Below, one piece after another: positions 11,351 through 24,204 of a DNA stretch of 64,000 nt. The position numbers were made by a program, and so were the translations under genes. Under the pieces are notes generated by a model. The model had not been told where the DNA came from, did no database searches, and was given only the letters and a program-made list of their open reading frames with translations. Each line of letters begins with the position of its first letter. Within the stretch, counting starts at the first letter, position 1. This stretch comes from Coptis chinensis (taxonomy: Eukaryota > Streptophyta > Magnoliopsida > Ranunculales > Ranunculaceae), in the NCBI GenBank assembly GCA_015680905.1, contig CM027381.1:88313501-88377500 (forward strand). The letters are read 5' to 3'.

Positions 11351-14300
11351 TCAAACATTGTTCTCATCTGGTGGTGCGCCTGAATTAACTTTTGTGAACT
11401 CTGATTTGCACGAATGAAGCATGAAGTTGCATGCTCCAACTGCTTCTCCAACTGTTAAATAGATCCATTCCGGATCCATTGCTGCAATGAATTTTGACTT
11501 GTCAAGCTTCTTCATTAGTTCACTCCCAGGGTTGGCTAACACAAGCTATAAATCATTCATAAAAGATTTTTATTTAGTTAATGCTAAATTTACGTATAAT
11601 CAAAAAGAAAATGCTAATCTATGACTTACGTCACTTAACTGGGAAAATTTTGGAGTTCTTTCGCAGTTTCATACCTTAAGTCCTCTTCTGTCTATGCTCT
11701 TCTTCACTTCTTCAAGCATGCTGATTCCGCTTGTATCAATGCTTCCAACAGCTATAAATAAAATGATATATATTGCATTTTAATTAGCTTCGTAATGTTT
11801 AGTATATGAGTAAATGTTACAACAGATTTCATAGCACTTACCACCCATATCTAGGATGACATACTGTAAACTATTTTCTCCTAATGCTTTTATCTTGTCT
11901 TCTTCGTCGTTGATCCACCTCATGATCCTAAAATCAATTATTGCCAAGTATTAAATAACTGCGAGATCATTTTATTTTTTGGTCTAGCAAATATATGGGA
12001 TCTATAATTGAATTAATGTAAAATGTACCTTTCTCTTAGGTAGCTTGCATTGGCAAAGTAAATTGGCGCATCAATTTGAAGTATAAGAAGTCCAGGAACT
12101 CTACCAGCTACAGGATATTGATCGACATTTCTATAAATCATGGAGTTGGGAATGTTGCCGAGGATAAATGTCCTTGGCCGTGCTACAAACAACAGCATCC
12201 GAAGCATAGATAACGCAACCTGCATATACATAATTGGATCGCACATTTAGGAATAAGGGACATTTAATCGGCTCTACATTATAGTTTGTGTATATATGAT
12301 CACGAACCGCTATGACCAAGCCGATCTCTACACTGCCAAACACTACACCAAAAAATGCGCTCAAGCATACAGTGAAATCAAACTTATCGAGCTTCCATAG
12401 ATGGATAGCAGCATCAATGTCAATGACACCAAGCATTGCAGATATAATTATCGAGGAGAGGACCACAAGGGGTGTATAGTGAAACAATGGTGTTAGGAAC
12501 AATAATGTTATCATCACAGCAATTGCCATGACAATATTTGAAACTGCTGTTTTGCATCCTGCATTGAAGTTCACTGCTGTTCTTGAAAATGGGCCTGAAT
12601 TGAAATTGTGATGAAATTGTTAGAACTTAAAACCATAGCATCTACAAAAAGTTTTACAACTCAAGTGTGCTTTAGACTTTTGTGATTATAACTTGACTTT
12701 CATAAGTTTCTTTTGCACAACATAACTGTAAGAGTGTGTCGTCAAGTAAATGAAATCGAACCTGTTGTCAAGTAACAAGAAGTGCATGAGCCCGCAATAT
12801 TCATCATCCCAAAAGCAATCATTTCTTTGTTTCCATCAATGTGATAGTTCTTGAACATGGCAAAGCTTCTTCCAACTGCTATTCCCTCCTGTCATCATCA
12901 CCCAATCATTAGTCAATTTAGCACCAGATGATGAGAAATGAAAACTTTCACCTATGAGTTCAGAATCTTGGAAGAATTTTGGTTGTTTACACACTGACCC
13001 CTACTTTTCACTTTACCAAGGTCCAGTAGGACTTCAGTGCGAATTGGAACCAATCCACTTACAAGTTACATCACCATTTTCCTTTGGTCCACATATCTTC
13101 TCTTTATTTATTGGGTTAAGGTTAACTAGTATTACCCCGACTAGATGAGTCAATTAGGATTTTCCCCCCTAGATGAAAAATTACGGTCTCCTCCCTAAAC
13201 ACATGGTCAATTTGGTTTGACGGTTAACTTTAAGTCAAATAATTGAAAATTACACAAATACTCTCATTGTTTTTAAAAAGAAAATGTTCAATTTTAATTA
13301 GGTAGGGGAATTTATGTCATTTTCAGTTGTCTGACTTGAAAGTTAACAGTCAAACCAAATTGACCGTGTGTTTAGGGGAAAAACCTTAATTTCCCATCTA
13401 GTGGGGGGAAAATCCTAATTGGCTCATCTAGTGGGGGCTAACACTAGTTCATCCTTATTTATTTTAGTAAAGTCCTACAAATCTTCTTGCTAAAATTATA
13501 AAACACTATCTTTTTCTTTTACCTATAAGTAAAACTCCCCAAGCAACAGTGTTATTTCCATCAATCGGATTTTTCGCTTTTCAATTTTGCCCTTGTTCAA
13601 AATTTCTATTTACAATGCTATAATCTGATTTTATTTATAATTTATTTTATTTGATAAGGATGAATGTGTAAATGTAATATTCAACTTTAACTAGAGTGGT
13701 CAACAATTGTAGGGCTGGAATTCGATGGACTTTTAAGTGGGCTTCAGTTGTAATTTTTTTAAAATCAATCTTACCATATAGATTGGGCTTTTGTTGAGCA
13801 TGCTTTCGTAGCATGGTTAATTGAGCAACTCTCAATTTCACGCTCTATGAGCGTGCCCAAAATGCTAGTATGGCGTAATGGTTAACGGTTGATGGTCATT
13901 GGTTAACTCGCTCTGGATCCGGGTTATATGACTATCCGTAACACAGTTTATGGTATTACAATATCAAAAGTATATCCATGCATGTAAACGATTGATTTTG
14001 ATCCACAAATTCATGTTACCACGGTCAAATCACATCTTCCTTTTCCTCAGATTAACTGATCTTTCATGTTTAGGACGATTTTCCCAAAAATTCAGTATAA
14101 TTTCATATTTCCATCTTATTCTGATATGGAATAATCAAATTACTTGAACAAGGTTCTTCTCTTTTGGGCTTCTCCAATATGGGTCAAAATGAATAGTTCA
14201 TGTCCACAAATTGTAATTCCAGTTACCTACATTCTTAGTTGGGCCTTGACCAACTCATGCATTTTATGTCCTACCTACTGATGATCCGAAAGTTCATGGG

Positions 14301-17300
14301 AGCTCACAAGAATACCGGAGTCACATTGCGAGGTAAGTGAGACTTACAGCGAGAGCGATAATGCCGGTGATGAGCCCTGTTTTGATTGCTGTCTTCTGAT
14401 ATGGTGACCCAAAAGCCAAATCAGTAAAAGATGGCGGGTTCAAGCCTTTCTTCAGGTGTCCAATCTTAAGAAAGCATAGGAACAACAGTATAACTTGTTA
14501 ACTCGCAGTGAACTACAGTTGAGCATTTGATAAGACTATGGAAGATACAATCATTATTTACTACATATATCAAAACTGTCCAATCCTGTCTTTTGCTGTC
14601 AATTGAAGCATCACTAGGAACAGCCTTCCCAGTTCCCACTTTGACAACATTAGGTAGGCTCCGCCAAAGTCATTTTTTATGGTGGGATCTCATCCTATTT
14701 TTTTTTAATAAAACAGTAACAATTATGCCAAAAAAGTTACGTAGGGGTGTCAATCCACCAGTTTGGGTCGGATTTTGGACGATAAAATAATCGTGTATCT
14801 TAATCTGACCCAAACCAATAGTAATATTGTGTATCTATCCAAATCAAAACACAACCGATACGATATATTACCAACCGAAACATAATCGACCCGAACGGAA
14901 AACTATGCATTTAATCAAATTTTAGATTTTATCAATTAATTTCAACCACTTGATTTATAAAATTTATACAAAATTAATCATATATATTAATAAAATGCCA
15001 TCTTATAAATCGAATTTGGTTCATATCAGTTTGGTGGATGGCAAATTCGGAATCGGAATCAAACCAATATCTAATCAGGAACTTCAAACTGAACTTATTA
15101 CTGAACCGAAACCAAAACCACTTGTTATCGGTTTGGTTCGGAGTTGTCGGAACCGACAGCCCTAGGTCTGGGTTCCGTGTGTGTTCCACTGTTCCAAGAG
15201 AGATTAAAATTTGAATGAAAATTTAGGAATTAGGTTTAACCTATGGTTCTTAAGATGTGTTTCCTCTGTATATACCCTGCTTGCATAGCAAGTTAGCAAC
15301 TACTATCAACTAAAAATCTAGAATCATCCTAACGCAGTCGGTGCATGAGACCTTTTGTGTGTTTCATAGACCTAGGGCCTGTCTTGAATGAATACTGACA
15401 CAGCCCAGGTTCCAATCCAGCCCCAAGGATGGTCCTCAGAGTCTCAGACTTACTCAATGTTATTTTGGCCTCCACTGAAGATCGCTGATGCTGGAATGTT
15501 AAATACATTTTTCTTTTCTTTAGAAGGTTTCTTAAATACTTGAATCACCAATCATTCTGCTTTGTTGGTGTTATTTAGAGCGGTTTGAACAATATCTTGT
15601 AAAGTTGTAAAAGCATTAAACATATTTTTCATCCCTGTAACAAATATGATGGAAGACAAGATCTTGAAGTGCTCACCACTTGAACACCATGTTTCTCGGC
15701 ATGAGTGACATACACGAGTATACTTCCAAAAATGACTGACGTTAAAGGAGCCATTGCTGAAATCCAAAAGAATTTTGGTCGTTTCTTGCTCTGCGTGTTG
15801 TCAAGTACATCAATTAGTATGGTATTAACACTAAAATCCTACTGATACTCGGTGCACGTCACATGTGATGACGAAGATACATTATCAAACTTCAGAAGCC
15901 CATAAAAATGAACTGTGACTTCGGTTTACTTAATGAGTTATGAGTACTATTTTTTTCATTATAAACTTGCATGATTTTTCATTTCAATTAACTAATCCTT
16001 TCAATCTACTGGTAACATAGATATCAGAAGGTTGGTTCTCTGTAATTCATTAAAACCTCGAGGCCCGTGTAAAAGTGTTCCGACCCAACCAAAAAACATA
16101 TGAAAACTCAGATAACTAACTTTATAGTAGTCTCGAAATTTTTCTCAAAAAGTTATAATAATGACATTGTCAAAAAAACATCTACTTACGAAGTATCTAG
16201 TGACAAGGAGGAAAAAGAGGAAGCAGCAGCCCAAGACAGCACTTTCCCATCTCCACTGCAACCAAAACCAACTACCATCAGAATATACACAATAAACAAT
16301 TCCACAAATAAAAAAGAGAAACTCAATTATATCTATTCATTGAATCATTGCTTCCATTTTCCATTTTTAGTTTCGGTAAATTTGATTGCTTCCAAAATAT
16401 ATCATGGTTCTCAATGTCACACGAAATGACGGAATTCCAGAGGTTATTTTGGAATTCTGCTTAATTGGAGTGTTTTGATTGGATCGGGGCAATAATATTC
16501 AATGTAATTTATAGTTTCCAAGTGGGCAGAACATTTCATAATTGTAATTCATTTTCAACGTGAAAAGTTGAAATGAACAAAAAGGGTTTGCATAGTCCCC
16601 GGATGTATATGTCACCAGATGTATCAAAATGAACTTCAGAATCACCAAATATTGGGCCCATAACTTTAGAGACTTTAATTAAGTTAGATTAAATTGACAC
16701 TTTTAAATCAGTACTAGAGAAGAACATATTTGCAAATAACATGTATATCATATACTTGTGATTGTTCAAAATAAGTGATGCCAGAAAAGAAAAACCTGAT
16801 GTGTTTGGCTAAAAATGGAACGCATGACAGATACGAGATCAGTTCCATGAGTGAAGTGTTCAAGTCCAAGAATCCCTTTTAGCTGTTGTAGACAAACAAC
16901 TGTTGCTGCACCCCCCATGAAACCCACTATGGTTGCATGCGACAGAAAATCCACGATGAACCCTAGCCTGCAATCACAATTCTCAATTTTCATTACAATT
17001 GATCGATAACGAATAAACAATTTTTAAACAAAATCAGTATTACTTCTTTTCACTTATTTTGCGGTTTCATCTCTTAACATGTACTCTCCAAGGGTTAACG
17101 ACTTGTTTTTTTTAAATGATATTATCACAATATACATCACTACACATAACATGCAATATTGCAAACTAAGAACCCTCCCTAGCTTAAGTCCTTACACACA
17201 AACACACACACACACACACACACAGAGATTTAAGTGTTAGAATGGATAGATCTTCTTACTAATTAATCTTTTCATACCAACCTTAAGAAACCCAGGGAAG

Positions 17301-17915
17301 CTTGAAGAACTCCAGCAAAGAATGTTGCTGTGAAAGCCAAGTGAAGATAAAGATGTGGATTCTGAGTAGCATTGACTTCATTTCCAAGCATAGAGGCCAT
17401 GAGAAGTGAGGGAACTGCGACTGTGCCTACTGCCAAATCTCTTGAGCTCCCCAACATTGCATACACTAATGGTGGAACAAAGCTTGAATCTGCAAAAAGT
17501 ATCCAATAATAACTTAGGATGAGTCCGCATGTAAACATGTATTTTTTAACTCCAGTCATAAGTTTGCAAACATACATAGGCCTAGAATTGGCGGTAAGTT
17601 AGCTAATTTAGCATAACTAATCCCCTGTGGAATTGCAAGACTTGCAATAGTAATCCCTGCAATAAGGTCATCTTTGAAGAATTGGAAAGTATAGCGCGGA
17701 GCCCATTCGAGTATAGGAAGAAAGTATTGGAGGCCTAATAACAACTTCCGTGAAGGCGGCTGGTTCTTAAATTGGCGAAGAGGGTCATCGGGAAAGAAAG
17801 TCTCTTTCAGTGAAGATTTAAGTGTCTTAAAAAATGGTTTTGATGGAGGGATTGCAGCACGATGAGCGCACTCTATACTCGTTGTTGATGGGTATATTAA
17901 CTCCCCGTTACCCAT
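11351..17915 (-). CDS. SULTR3;1: Sulfate transporter, group 3 (SULTR3;1-type), 12 exons, intact
   Basis: An H+/sulfate cotransporter of the SLC26/SulP family. In Arabidopsis, group 3 members are reported in the plastid envelope for sulfate uptake and may form pairs with other SULTRs. Exons: 17576-17915, 17282-17489, 16796-16967, 16190-16255, 15677-15790, 14348-14464, 12762-12888, 12308-12594, 12029-12219, 11842-11927, 11675-11751 and 11351-11545. All junctions are GT-AG and keep frame, giving 1980 nt, 659 residues and a stop; Arabidopsis SULTR3;1 as I recall it is 658. The start is MGNGELIYP. Visible: the conserved TLFPDDP-like motif (TFFPDDPLRQF), the sulfate transporter signature across intron 1 (PPILGLYSSF, MLGSSRDLAVG), about a dozen membrane spans (residues ~80-490), GNIPNSMIYRN, and a C-terminal STAS domain (~520-645) with IDTSGIS, whose Thr (~576) matches the regulatory site in other SULTRs. 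No damage seen. Ortholog choice within group 3 rests on recall. Confidence 0.95.
13124..13449. mobile_element. Long-armed MITE in intron 6 of SULTR3;1
   Basis: The left arm (13124-13240) and right arm (13330-13449) are inverted copies about 115 bp long, both with ACTAGATGAG, CAATTAGGATTTTCCCCC and GGTCAATTTGGTTTGAC in mirrored order. The ends read AACTAGTATTA and TAACACTAGTT. The central ~90 bp is AT-rich. I could not settle the target duplication, so the superfamily is open. It lies away from splice sites. Confidence 0.75.
14742..15164. mobile_element. Non-autonomous hAT-like element in intron 5 of SULTR3;1
   Basis: It begins TAGGGGTGTCAATCCACC and ends CCGACAGCCCTA, the usual pattern of small hAT-like elements in plant introns. 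Subterminal parts are rich in GGTTTGGTTCGG-type and complementary motifs (CGAACC, AACCGA). No matching 8-bp target duplication is visible, so it is probably old. No coding capacity. Confidence 0.55.
17201..17224. repeat. (CA)n microsatellite in intron 2 of SULTR3;1
   Basis: A run of about 11-12 CA units, preceded by two imperfect CACACAAACACACA steps. Confidence 0.9.
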
Positions 17916-18557
17916 ACTTAGATGCTGTACTTAATCTAGAAATGACACTTTTTCTAAATCACATTTGGAAGCAACACTTTTAGTGATATATGCTTTGGAC
18001 TTGCCAGTTATGACTATATATTGTGGTGCAAGAGTGCAAACAAGCAGCTTGATGATTACAAATGCAACTAGTGTTCTAAATCACTACTAATAAAGCGTTT
18101 AAGCTTTTTGAGATTTTTAGATGATTCTTCAAATTAGAAGGTGGTGGTGGACGAGAAAGTGGTGATGGATGGGTGGGTTTATAATTTGAGACTGAGGGAG
18201 GTTGGGGTTTATAAAGGGAAAAATGGAGGGGATCTTTGTGAGTGGAATGTAGGACCCAAACGTGGACTCACACAAGGTAGTGACACGTGGTTATGTTCAA
18301 GTGTTTTTAGTCACTCACTTTTATGCAAAAAACCAGAAAGGAAAGGGATAAATACCAGCATGGCATGCGAGCATGTCCAGCTAGCGCGTGATACAATTTA
18401 AAAAAAAAGCTGGTAGTGGTTATCAAATTTATTTTCGTGGCGTCGCAAAATAATGTGTGTCTGACTGTCTGATACTGATTCAGCAGTTTACCTAATTTAG
18501 AATTGTGATTCTCATTTTATTAGGAGAAAGATTATCGTTTTAGTTTAGAATTGCTAT

Positions 18558-18602
<45 letters not shown>

Positions 18603-18639
18603 CAGTATAGAAAGGAATTCCCATGCCATTTTAATAGGA
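17916..18639. other. Upstream region of SULTR3;1 with a 43-bp poly(T) run
   Basis: No gene is seen. The plus-strand frame at 18141-18401 is G-rich and unsupported. 18560-18602 is an uninterrupted T run, which may be the tail of an old minus-strand retroposon or simple slippage. Confidence 0.4.
18010..18024 (-). promoter_or_regulatory. Possible TATA box of SULTR3;1
   Basis: On the gene strand the sequence reads CACAATATATAGTCA about 100 bases upstream of the start codon at 17915, a normal distance for a plant TATA box with a short leader. There is no other support, and this AT-rich region offers alternatives. Confidence 0.35.
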
Positions 18640-20530
18640 TATGGTGTGGAATTTAAAAAAATTGTATGTCTTAGTTGAAAGCCCGATTTAATTTCTTAAT
18701 TAACAAATCATTTTAATTGTATATTAAAACTCCATTTTTAATTGAGGGAGAATTTCGGTTATAAAAGTTGATTTAATTTAGGAGAAGGATTCGTATTTTA
18801 CTTGTAAGTTCTAGAATTTCTCTATCAATAGAAAGGAGGTATTTCCGTTTTAAGTTGGTTTCTTAAAAGGAAAAAGAGATTCCCGTTTTTTAAGTGGGTG
18901 ACGTGAAATTTTAAGGAAACTCACAAAATACTTTTGGTGGGTATGTGATGATGTGATTTTTTTTTTAAAAAAAAAATTGTATGCCTTAAATGAAAATCCA
19001 TTTTAATTTCATAACAAATCGTTTTAATTGTACTTTAAAACCACATTTTTTATCGGGAGAGAATTTCGGTTATAAAAATTGACTTATTTTAGGAGAATTA
19101 ATGATTCTCGTTTTAATTAGAATTTTAGAATTTTTTGCCAATATAAAAAGAACAAAGGAGGAATTCACATTTTAATAGGAGTCAGATTCCCATGTTTAGT
19201 TAGTTTCTTAAAAGAAAAAAGAAAATCCCAATTTAAGTTGGTTTTTAAAGTTGGTGACATGGAATTAGGGGTGGGAATTTGGCCCTAACGACCCTAACCC
19301 GGCCCTGACCGACCCGACCCTAAGCCCTATAAAACCCTCACAACTAAAGCCCTCACAGAGTTTAGGGTCGGGCCGCCCTAATAATACCTTCTAGTATGTG
19401 GCTGGGCTAAGATTCTTCTAAAACATAGGCCGACCCTAACCAAGCCCTAACCGCCCCGCTTTCACACATTCACTATAAATACACATATCATAATTGTCCA
19501 ACTTTGTTAAATATTTTCAATTAAAATAACATTGTTTTTTGTAATTTATCACTTACACCCAAGGGTACTTCCAATAACTTGTCTTATATAACAAAAACTT
19601 GTCAACTTAATGTACCAAGAACAATGAAAGACTAGCCTAATAAAAATAAGACTTTATTCCTTTGATCATCAAGTCAAAGTCCATAACTTATTATTCTCAA
19701 TTTCTTTTCTCACTTATTTTCTTATAAATTATATTTTTATTCACATCCAAGCCAAGTCTAAAACTAAAGATTTCCTTCCATACCATTAAAGCAAAATACG
19801 AGCGGACATTTGTAACATAAAACCAAAAACAATCTTTGTCAGAAAAATGACATTTGTAATCTCAAACCTTTCTCCATCACTTGTTCAAAAGCCAATATTT
19901 TCATTTCCATATACAAAGCTTGAATCACTTTTAAATTAGAAGAAAGATAATATTATATTTGTTTGAATCTATTATAGAAATAATTTATGATATTACAAAT
20001 AGTTTAACAACTTCCATGACCCTTTACCAAAACTATTATGTTTCTTCTTTATATCTATTACTTCTTCATTTAAAATGATAATATAATTATTTGTCTATGT
20101 ATTTCAATTTAAAATGTAATTTTAGTGAGGTTTGAGTACAAGGAAGAACAGATTCCGAACTCTCGATGTACTTCAGTTCATTAGATTGTGGATGTGCATT
20201 TTAAATTTTTGGACTTATACAAGATTATTACTAGATTGGTTGAACTTTGAGTTTGTAGATTATTGTACATTTTTGTAATATAAATGAGTTTTAAAACTGA
20301 TGTAGTAAAAAAAAAGAAAATATATAGGCCCGGCCCTAAAACCTTTAAAGAGGGCTTAGGGGAGGGTAAGAGCTTGAGGTTTAGACTTGTGACCCGACCA
20401 TAATATTTGAAGGGCTTTAAATGTTTAGGGCCGGGCTAGCCCGACCCGGCCCATTGCCCACCCCTACATGGAATTGTAAGGAAATTCAAAAAATACTTTT
20501 GGTGGGAGTTTTAATATTAAGATATAGATA
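18640..20530. repeat. AT-rich diverged tandem repeat (~300-bp unit), split by a hAT-like element
   Basis: Two units (about 18655-18955 and 18960-19265) share AACAAATC.TTTTAATTGTA, GAGAATTTCGGTTATAAAA, a TTAATTAGAA..TAGAATTT.T block and an ending of the type AAATACTTTTGGTGGG. The last unit is interrupted at GACATGGAAT by the hAT-like element 19266-20466 and resumes at 20475 with GTAAGGAAATTCAAAAAATAC. The same family recurs at 34950-35580. No known class recognised. Confidence 0.6.
19266..20466. mobile_element. Non-autonomous hAT-like element, copy 1 (1.2 kb)
   Basis: It begins TAGGGGTGGGAATTTGGCC and ends GGCCCATTGCCCACCCCTA (imperfect TIRs) and is flanked by a perfect 8-bp target duplication CATGGAAT at 19258-19265 and 20467-20474. 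Subterminal regions are crowded with GACCCGACCC and CCCTAA motifs; the centre is AT-rich and non-coding. It is closely similar along its whole length to the element at 24205-25477. Confidence 0.9.
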
Positions 20531-20708
20531 TAGAATTCAAACTTTGCAGGACTTTTAGATAGGGTAAAAAAAATTGCGGTGGAATATGATAAATCTTTAC
20601 GCCAAAAAAACACAATTTAAAATCGTGTTCTTTATGAAGAAATTGATGCCCTTTATAATTTTTGTTCCCACTAATGATATACATACCTACTAATTTGACC
20701 TACTTATG

Positions 20709-23700
20709 TGTAAAGTCCTGAATTATTATTAAGGGTATTGGTGTAAATTTCATATCAACTCTAGGGTCGTTATGTAAATTGGTCGTCTGGTTATTTTCAA
20801 ACGTACGTAACTGGATGAAACTTAACTCCGACTCATAAGTCACGTTAGGTAAGCGACCATAGGCGAAAAATTTGACAAAATGTCGATTAGCGGCTTTTCC
20901 GCGTCGAAGCTGGCACGAGTTAACAGCTTACACGCTTGAGTGGGTTATTGTTATAGCATGCGGTGAGATAGAATATAGGAGATTAAATTTAGCGGGATGG
21001 GCCGGAAAAATAATCACGACGCGAAGTCAAATGACTTAGCGGTTAAGAGTGAATTAAGACTTTAAGTCTAATTGGGCATATTGGGCTTGGGCCTTAATAA
21101 CCAAAAATTGGCCCAAACAAAAATCGCACCAAACGAAATCGCGAAAACAACCCAAATCGCACCCATCTTCCCCAATTTTCTCAATCCTTTAAACCTAAGA
21201 GAGAGAAACACGAATTCGCCAAAAATTCCATCGATTCAACCTCAATTCCTCACGCCCAAACCTTAACAACACTCAACCAAGCGTGGGAATTCAAAAATTA
21301 TTTCGATTTTCGTACCATTTCCGCCGGGTGAGTTTAATCCGCTCCAAACAACTAGTTTGAACTCGACGTCGATAGTTGGGGATGTATTGATGGAAGTATT
21401 GGACGGGGTGTAGTATTTCGGCAGTAGCAGTTGGAGTAGAAGTGAATTCGAGCATACCGAAGCGAAATCGAGATAAGAGGTGAGTTAGTTTAACTAATCA
21501 AATAATTTGAACTCGATTTCGTTCTATTTGGTTGTATGGATGAAGGATGATTGAAATTGGGTGGTTGTTAGGTCGACAGCAGCTGTGGGAGGAGACAAAG
21601 TGAGCGATTTTGGTGGAGCAGCAAGCTAGGAGCGATTTTCGCTTGCTGACTCGGTAAGAATTGCTATATTCACTTTAATTTAAAGACGTTATGTTAGTCT
21701 AAACTTGTTTAGGATTTGATTCAGTAATGCACGATTGATAAAAAACACGACAGTAATTGTAATTAGATTTTATATGAACCGAAGAGTGGAATTTGTTTGT
21801 AGTTGAAATTTGGAATTTGAATTGAGAGGGGATAGGATTGGCGTCGATATGAGGGCCTGCCATGGCCGAAATAGCCGTAGAGACCGTCAGAGTAACAGTG
21901 CCAGAAATGGCCTGTAGCTCTGTTAACGGTAGTTAGATGGAAATTATCCGAAACCAAATTCTTAACGTCGAGATTTCTTCTCGGCTTATATTAGTTAAGA
22001 ATTCCTCGTTGTTTGATCAATTCTAATAACCGACGTATATGTATATGCTGTATAGGATTGAATTCGAGTTGATTCGGTTAAGCGAGCTTGATTCGGTTAA
22101 GTGGGATTGAGGATAACGGAGCTTGCTAAGGTAGGAACCTACATCCCAATATATAGTCTGCTTATTTTCATGCATGATTTGAATTGATCAAATTGGAAAT
22201 AGATAGTTTGTGTATCAACCATGCATGTATATATGATATTCATGTTTTGCATTGTATTTCCTCGCTATAAACTATATATATAGATAGCTTTCGCGTGAAA
22301 TGGATTTTCTGTAAAATCGGGGTAGAGAGGGATTGTTTTCTTTGTTAAAAGTGAAAAACTGGTTTTGGGGAAAGGTTTGCGTCTCTTGTCTTAGTAAGGA
22401 GACAGAGATGGATTTTGTAATGCGGGGGAAGGATTTCCCGGTTGTTTGTAATTAGGTGCGAGGTTCTGGATTTTTCCCGGAATGGTTGTTGTTATTTACG
22501 ATGATTCGCCGTTTGGGAATCAACGGTTGTTATTTACTATGACTGGCCCGTTTGGGAGTCATAGGTTGTTCTACTCGATTTCGGGAAATCCATGAACTCA
22601 CACCTATATAATCAACAATTTTAAAAGAAAAACTAGATATATAACTAGAGTATTTGAAAATAATCGGTAATACGAGTATATATATATAGATATTACTATG
22701 TTTATCACGAGGAGATTTAGAAAAGGAACTGTGAATTCCTATAAAGAAGGAACCGTTGTCGCGTTCCGGAGACGGCAGGTTAAACTCTAGGATTCCAACT
22801 GTGGTGTACACCTTTTCGAGGTGGTGGGCCACCTTTAAAGGGATGCATCAACGGATGTAGTCCGGGAATTCCTTTTCTACTTTTCTAGATAACCATGCTT
22901 GTAGTGTCACTGTATGGTGATTAGCTTGAGTGGGGTTACATGTTACCTCGATGAGGTTTAGACGCCGGTGAGTGAGAGTTTAGTCCACTCGGATGTGTGT
23001 CGATCCCGATCTGGCGGTCTGCGATCGTCGAACGGTTGACCACCGTAAGTTAGGTGACCCGTATGGGGGTCGTGGGTCCACAGGCCCACCCGAGCCCTAA
23101 AAGCTTTGGGGATTTTGTGTGTACGAACACAACAACGGCATTTCATCTCCCCTGCCGGTAAAATCGAAAAACAACGGTGCATGGTTCACACCGGGAAGTC
23201 TTGAACCGAGATTGCCCTGTGGATCGGGCCGGTCGTACCCTACTCACCATTCTAATAGGATCACGCCCCGCGATAGTTGTATGCTTGATTGTGAAAACTA
23301 TATTTTGTATATCAATGAAACATGCCGATATGATTTATGCTAGTTAGTGATGTATATATACATAGTCACAATATTTGAATACTATTATAGAAACCCCGCA
23401 TGTTTTAAATGTTTTCTATAAGTAGCTATTTATTGGTTATGTGAGTTTCTACTGGGCATAGTTGTTTGCTCATCCTACTTAACATTTCGCAGCGGTTTGG
23501 GAGGAGGGTTTCCCTAACCCTAGCGATGACGGTTATGGTGATTTGGGAGGATTCCCTTATGCTTGACGAGGCGAGTCAAGTTTATATTTTAAGTCGTATA
23601 GAGATAATCTAGGTTATTCTTTTGTTTGTAGATAATGAGCATAGCTCTTTTCTTTGGATGTATAGAGATAGTTCATTCTTTTGTTGTATACATATAGAGC

Positions 23701-23997
23701 TCTGCTCATTTTGATGTTAAAATTTGATGTATTTAAGTAGCAGTTACACTTACATAGTTGGTGGATGGGATGTGATGTTGTTTAGAAGGTTGGGTTGTAT
23801 ATATATGGTTGTTGGAAGGGTATTATGAAGTGTCCGTGGTTATGACAAGTTTATGACAGTTATGACGAGTTTTAGGGTTTACGAACGTCGATCAAACAAA
23901 GGAAATTCTGCCGAAATTTCGGTAGAATCGGAATAGGTGTCGGCCTCGAGATTCATTCCATGTCCTCGGGATGTGTGTTGGGTCTCGGGGCGTGACA
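20709..23997. mobile_element. Solo LTR of a Ty3/Gypsy-type element (3.3 kb)
   Basis: It begins TGTAAAGTCCTGAATT and ends CTCGGGGCGTGACA, with a perfect 5-bp target duplication TTATG at 20704-20708 and 23998-24002. No gag or pol signal lies inside, so it is best read as a solo LTR left by recombination between the two LTRs of a long-LTR element. TGTCACGCCCCGAG at the reversed end is a common LTR terminus in plants, often in Tekay/Del-like lineages, but without internal sequence the lineage is a guess. Intact target duplication suggests moderate age. Confidence 0.8.
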
Positions 23998-24204
23998 TTA
24001 TGATAATTATTGATTTACATCGAGACACACGTGTGTGTATGTATTTCAATGCAAACCAACGTTATCCAAATAGAAAGTTGTAAAATCGTGTCTTTTATGA
24101 AAAAATAGGTCCACCTAACGGTGCTCGTTTTGTTCCCACTTATTTTCCTTATTGGTTAGTGGTTACAAACTTACAATGTTGCAAAAGTTTAAATGCTTAC
24201 CAGT

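Noticed and set aside
13860-13935. Possible tRNA-like or SINE head (GGCGTAATGGTTAACGG, GGATCCGGGTT)
   Set aside because: No cloverleaf could be drawn and the B box is not convincing.
16100-16429. 109-codon plus-strand frame
   Set aside because: Antisense to exon 4 of SULTR3;1 and its introns; a shadow.
18185-18195. GAGAC core as a sulfur-responsive element upstream of SULTR3;1
   Set aside because: A five-base core is expected by chance in this length, and it stands alone.
19266-20466. Telomere-like CCCTAACCC motifs
   Set aside because: Only isolated units, alternating with GACCCGACC; they are the subterminal repeats of the hAT-like element, seen again in the copy at 24205.
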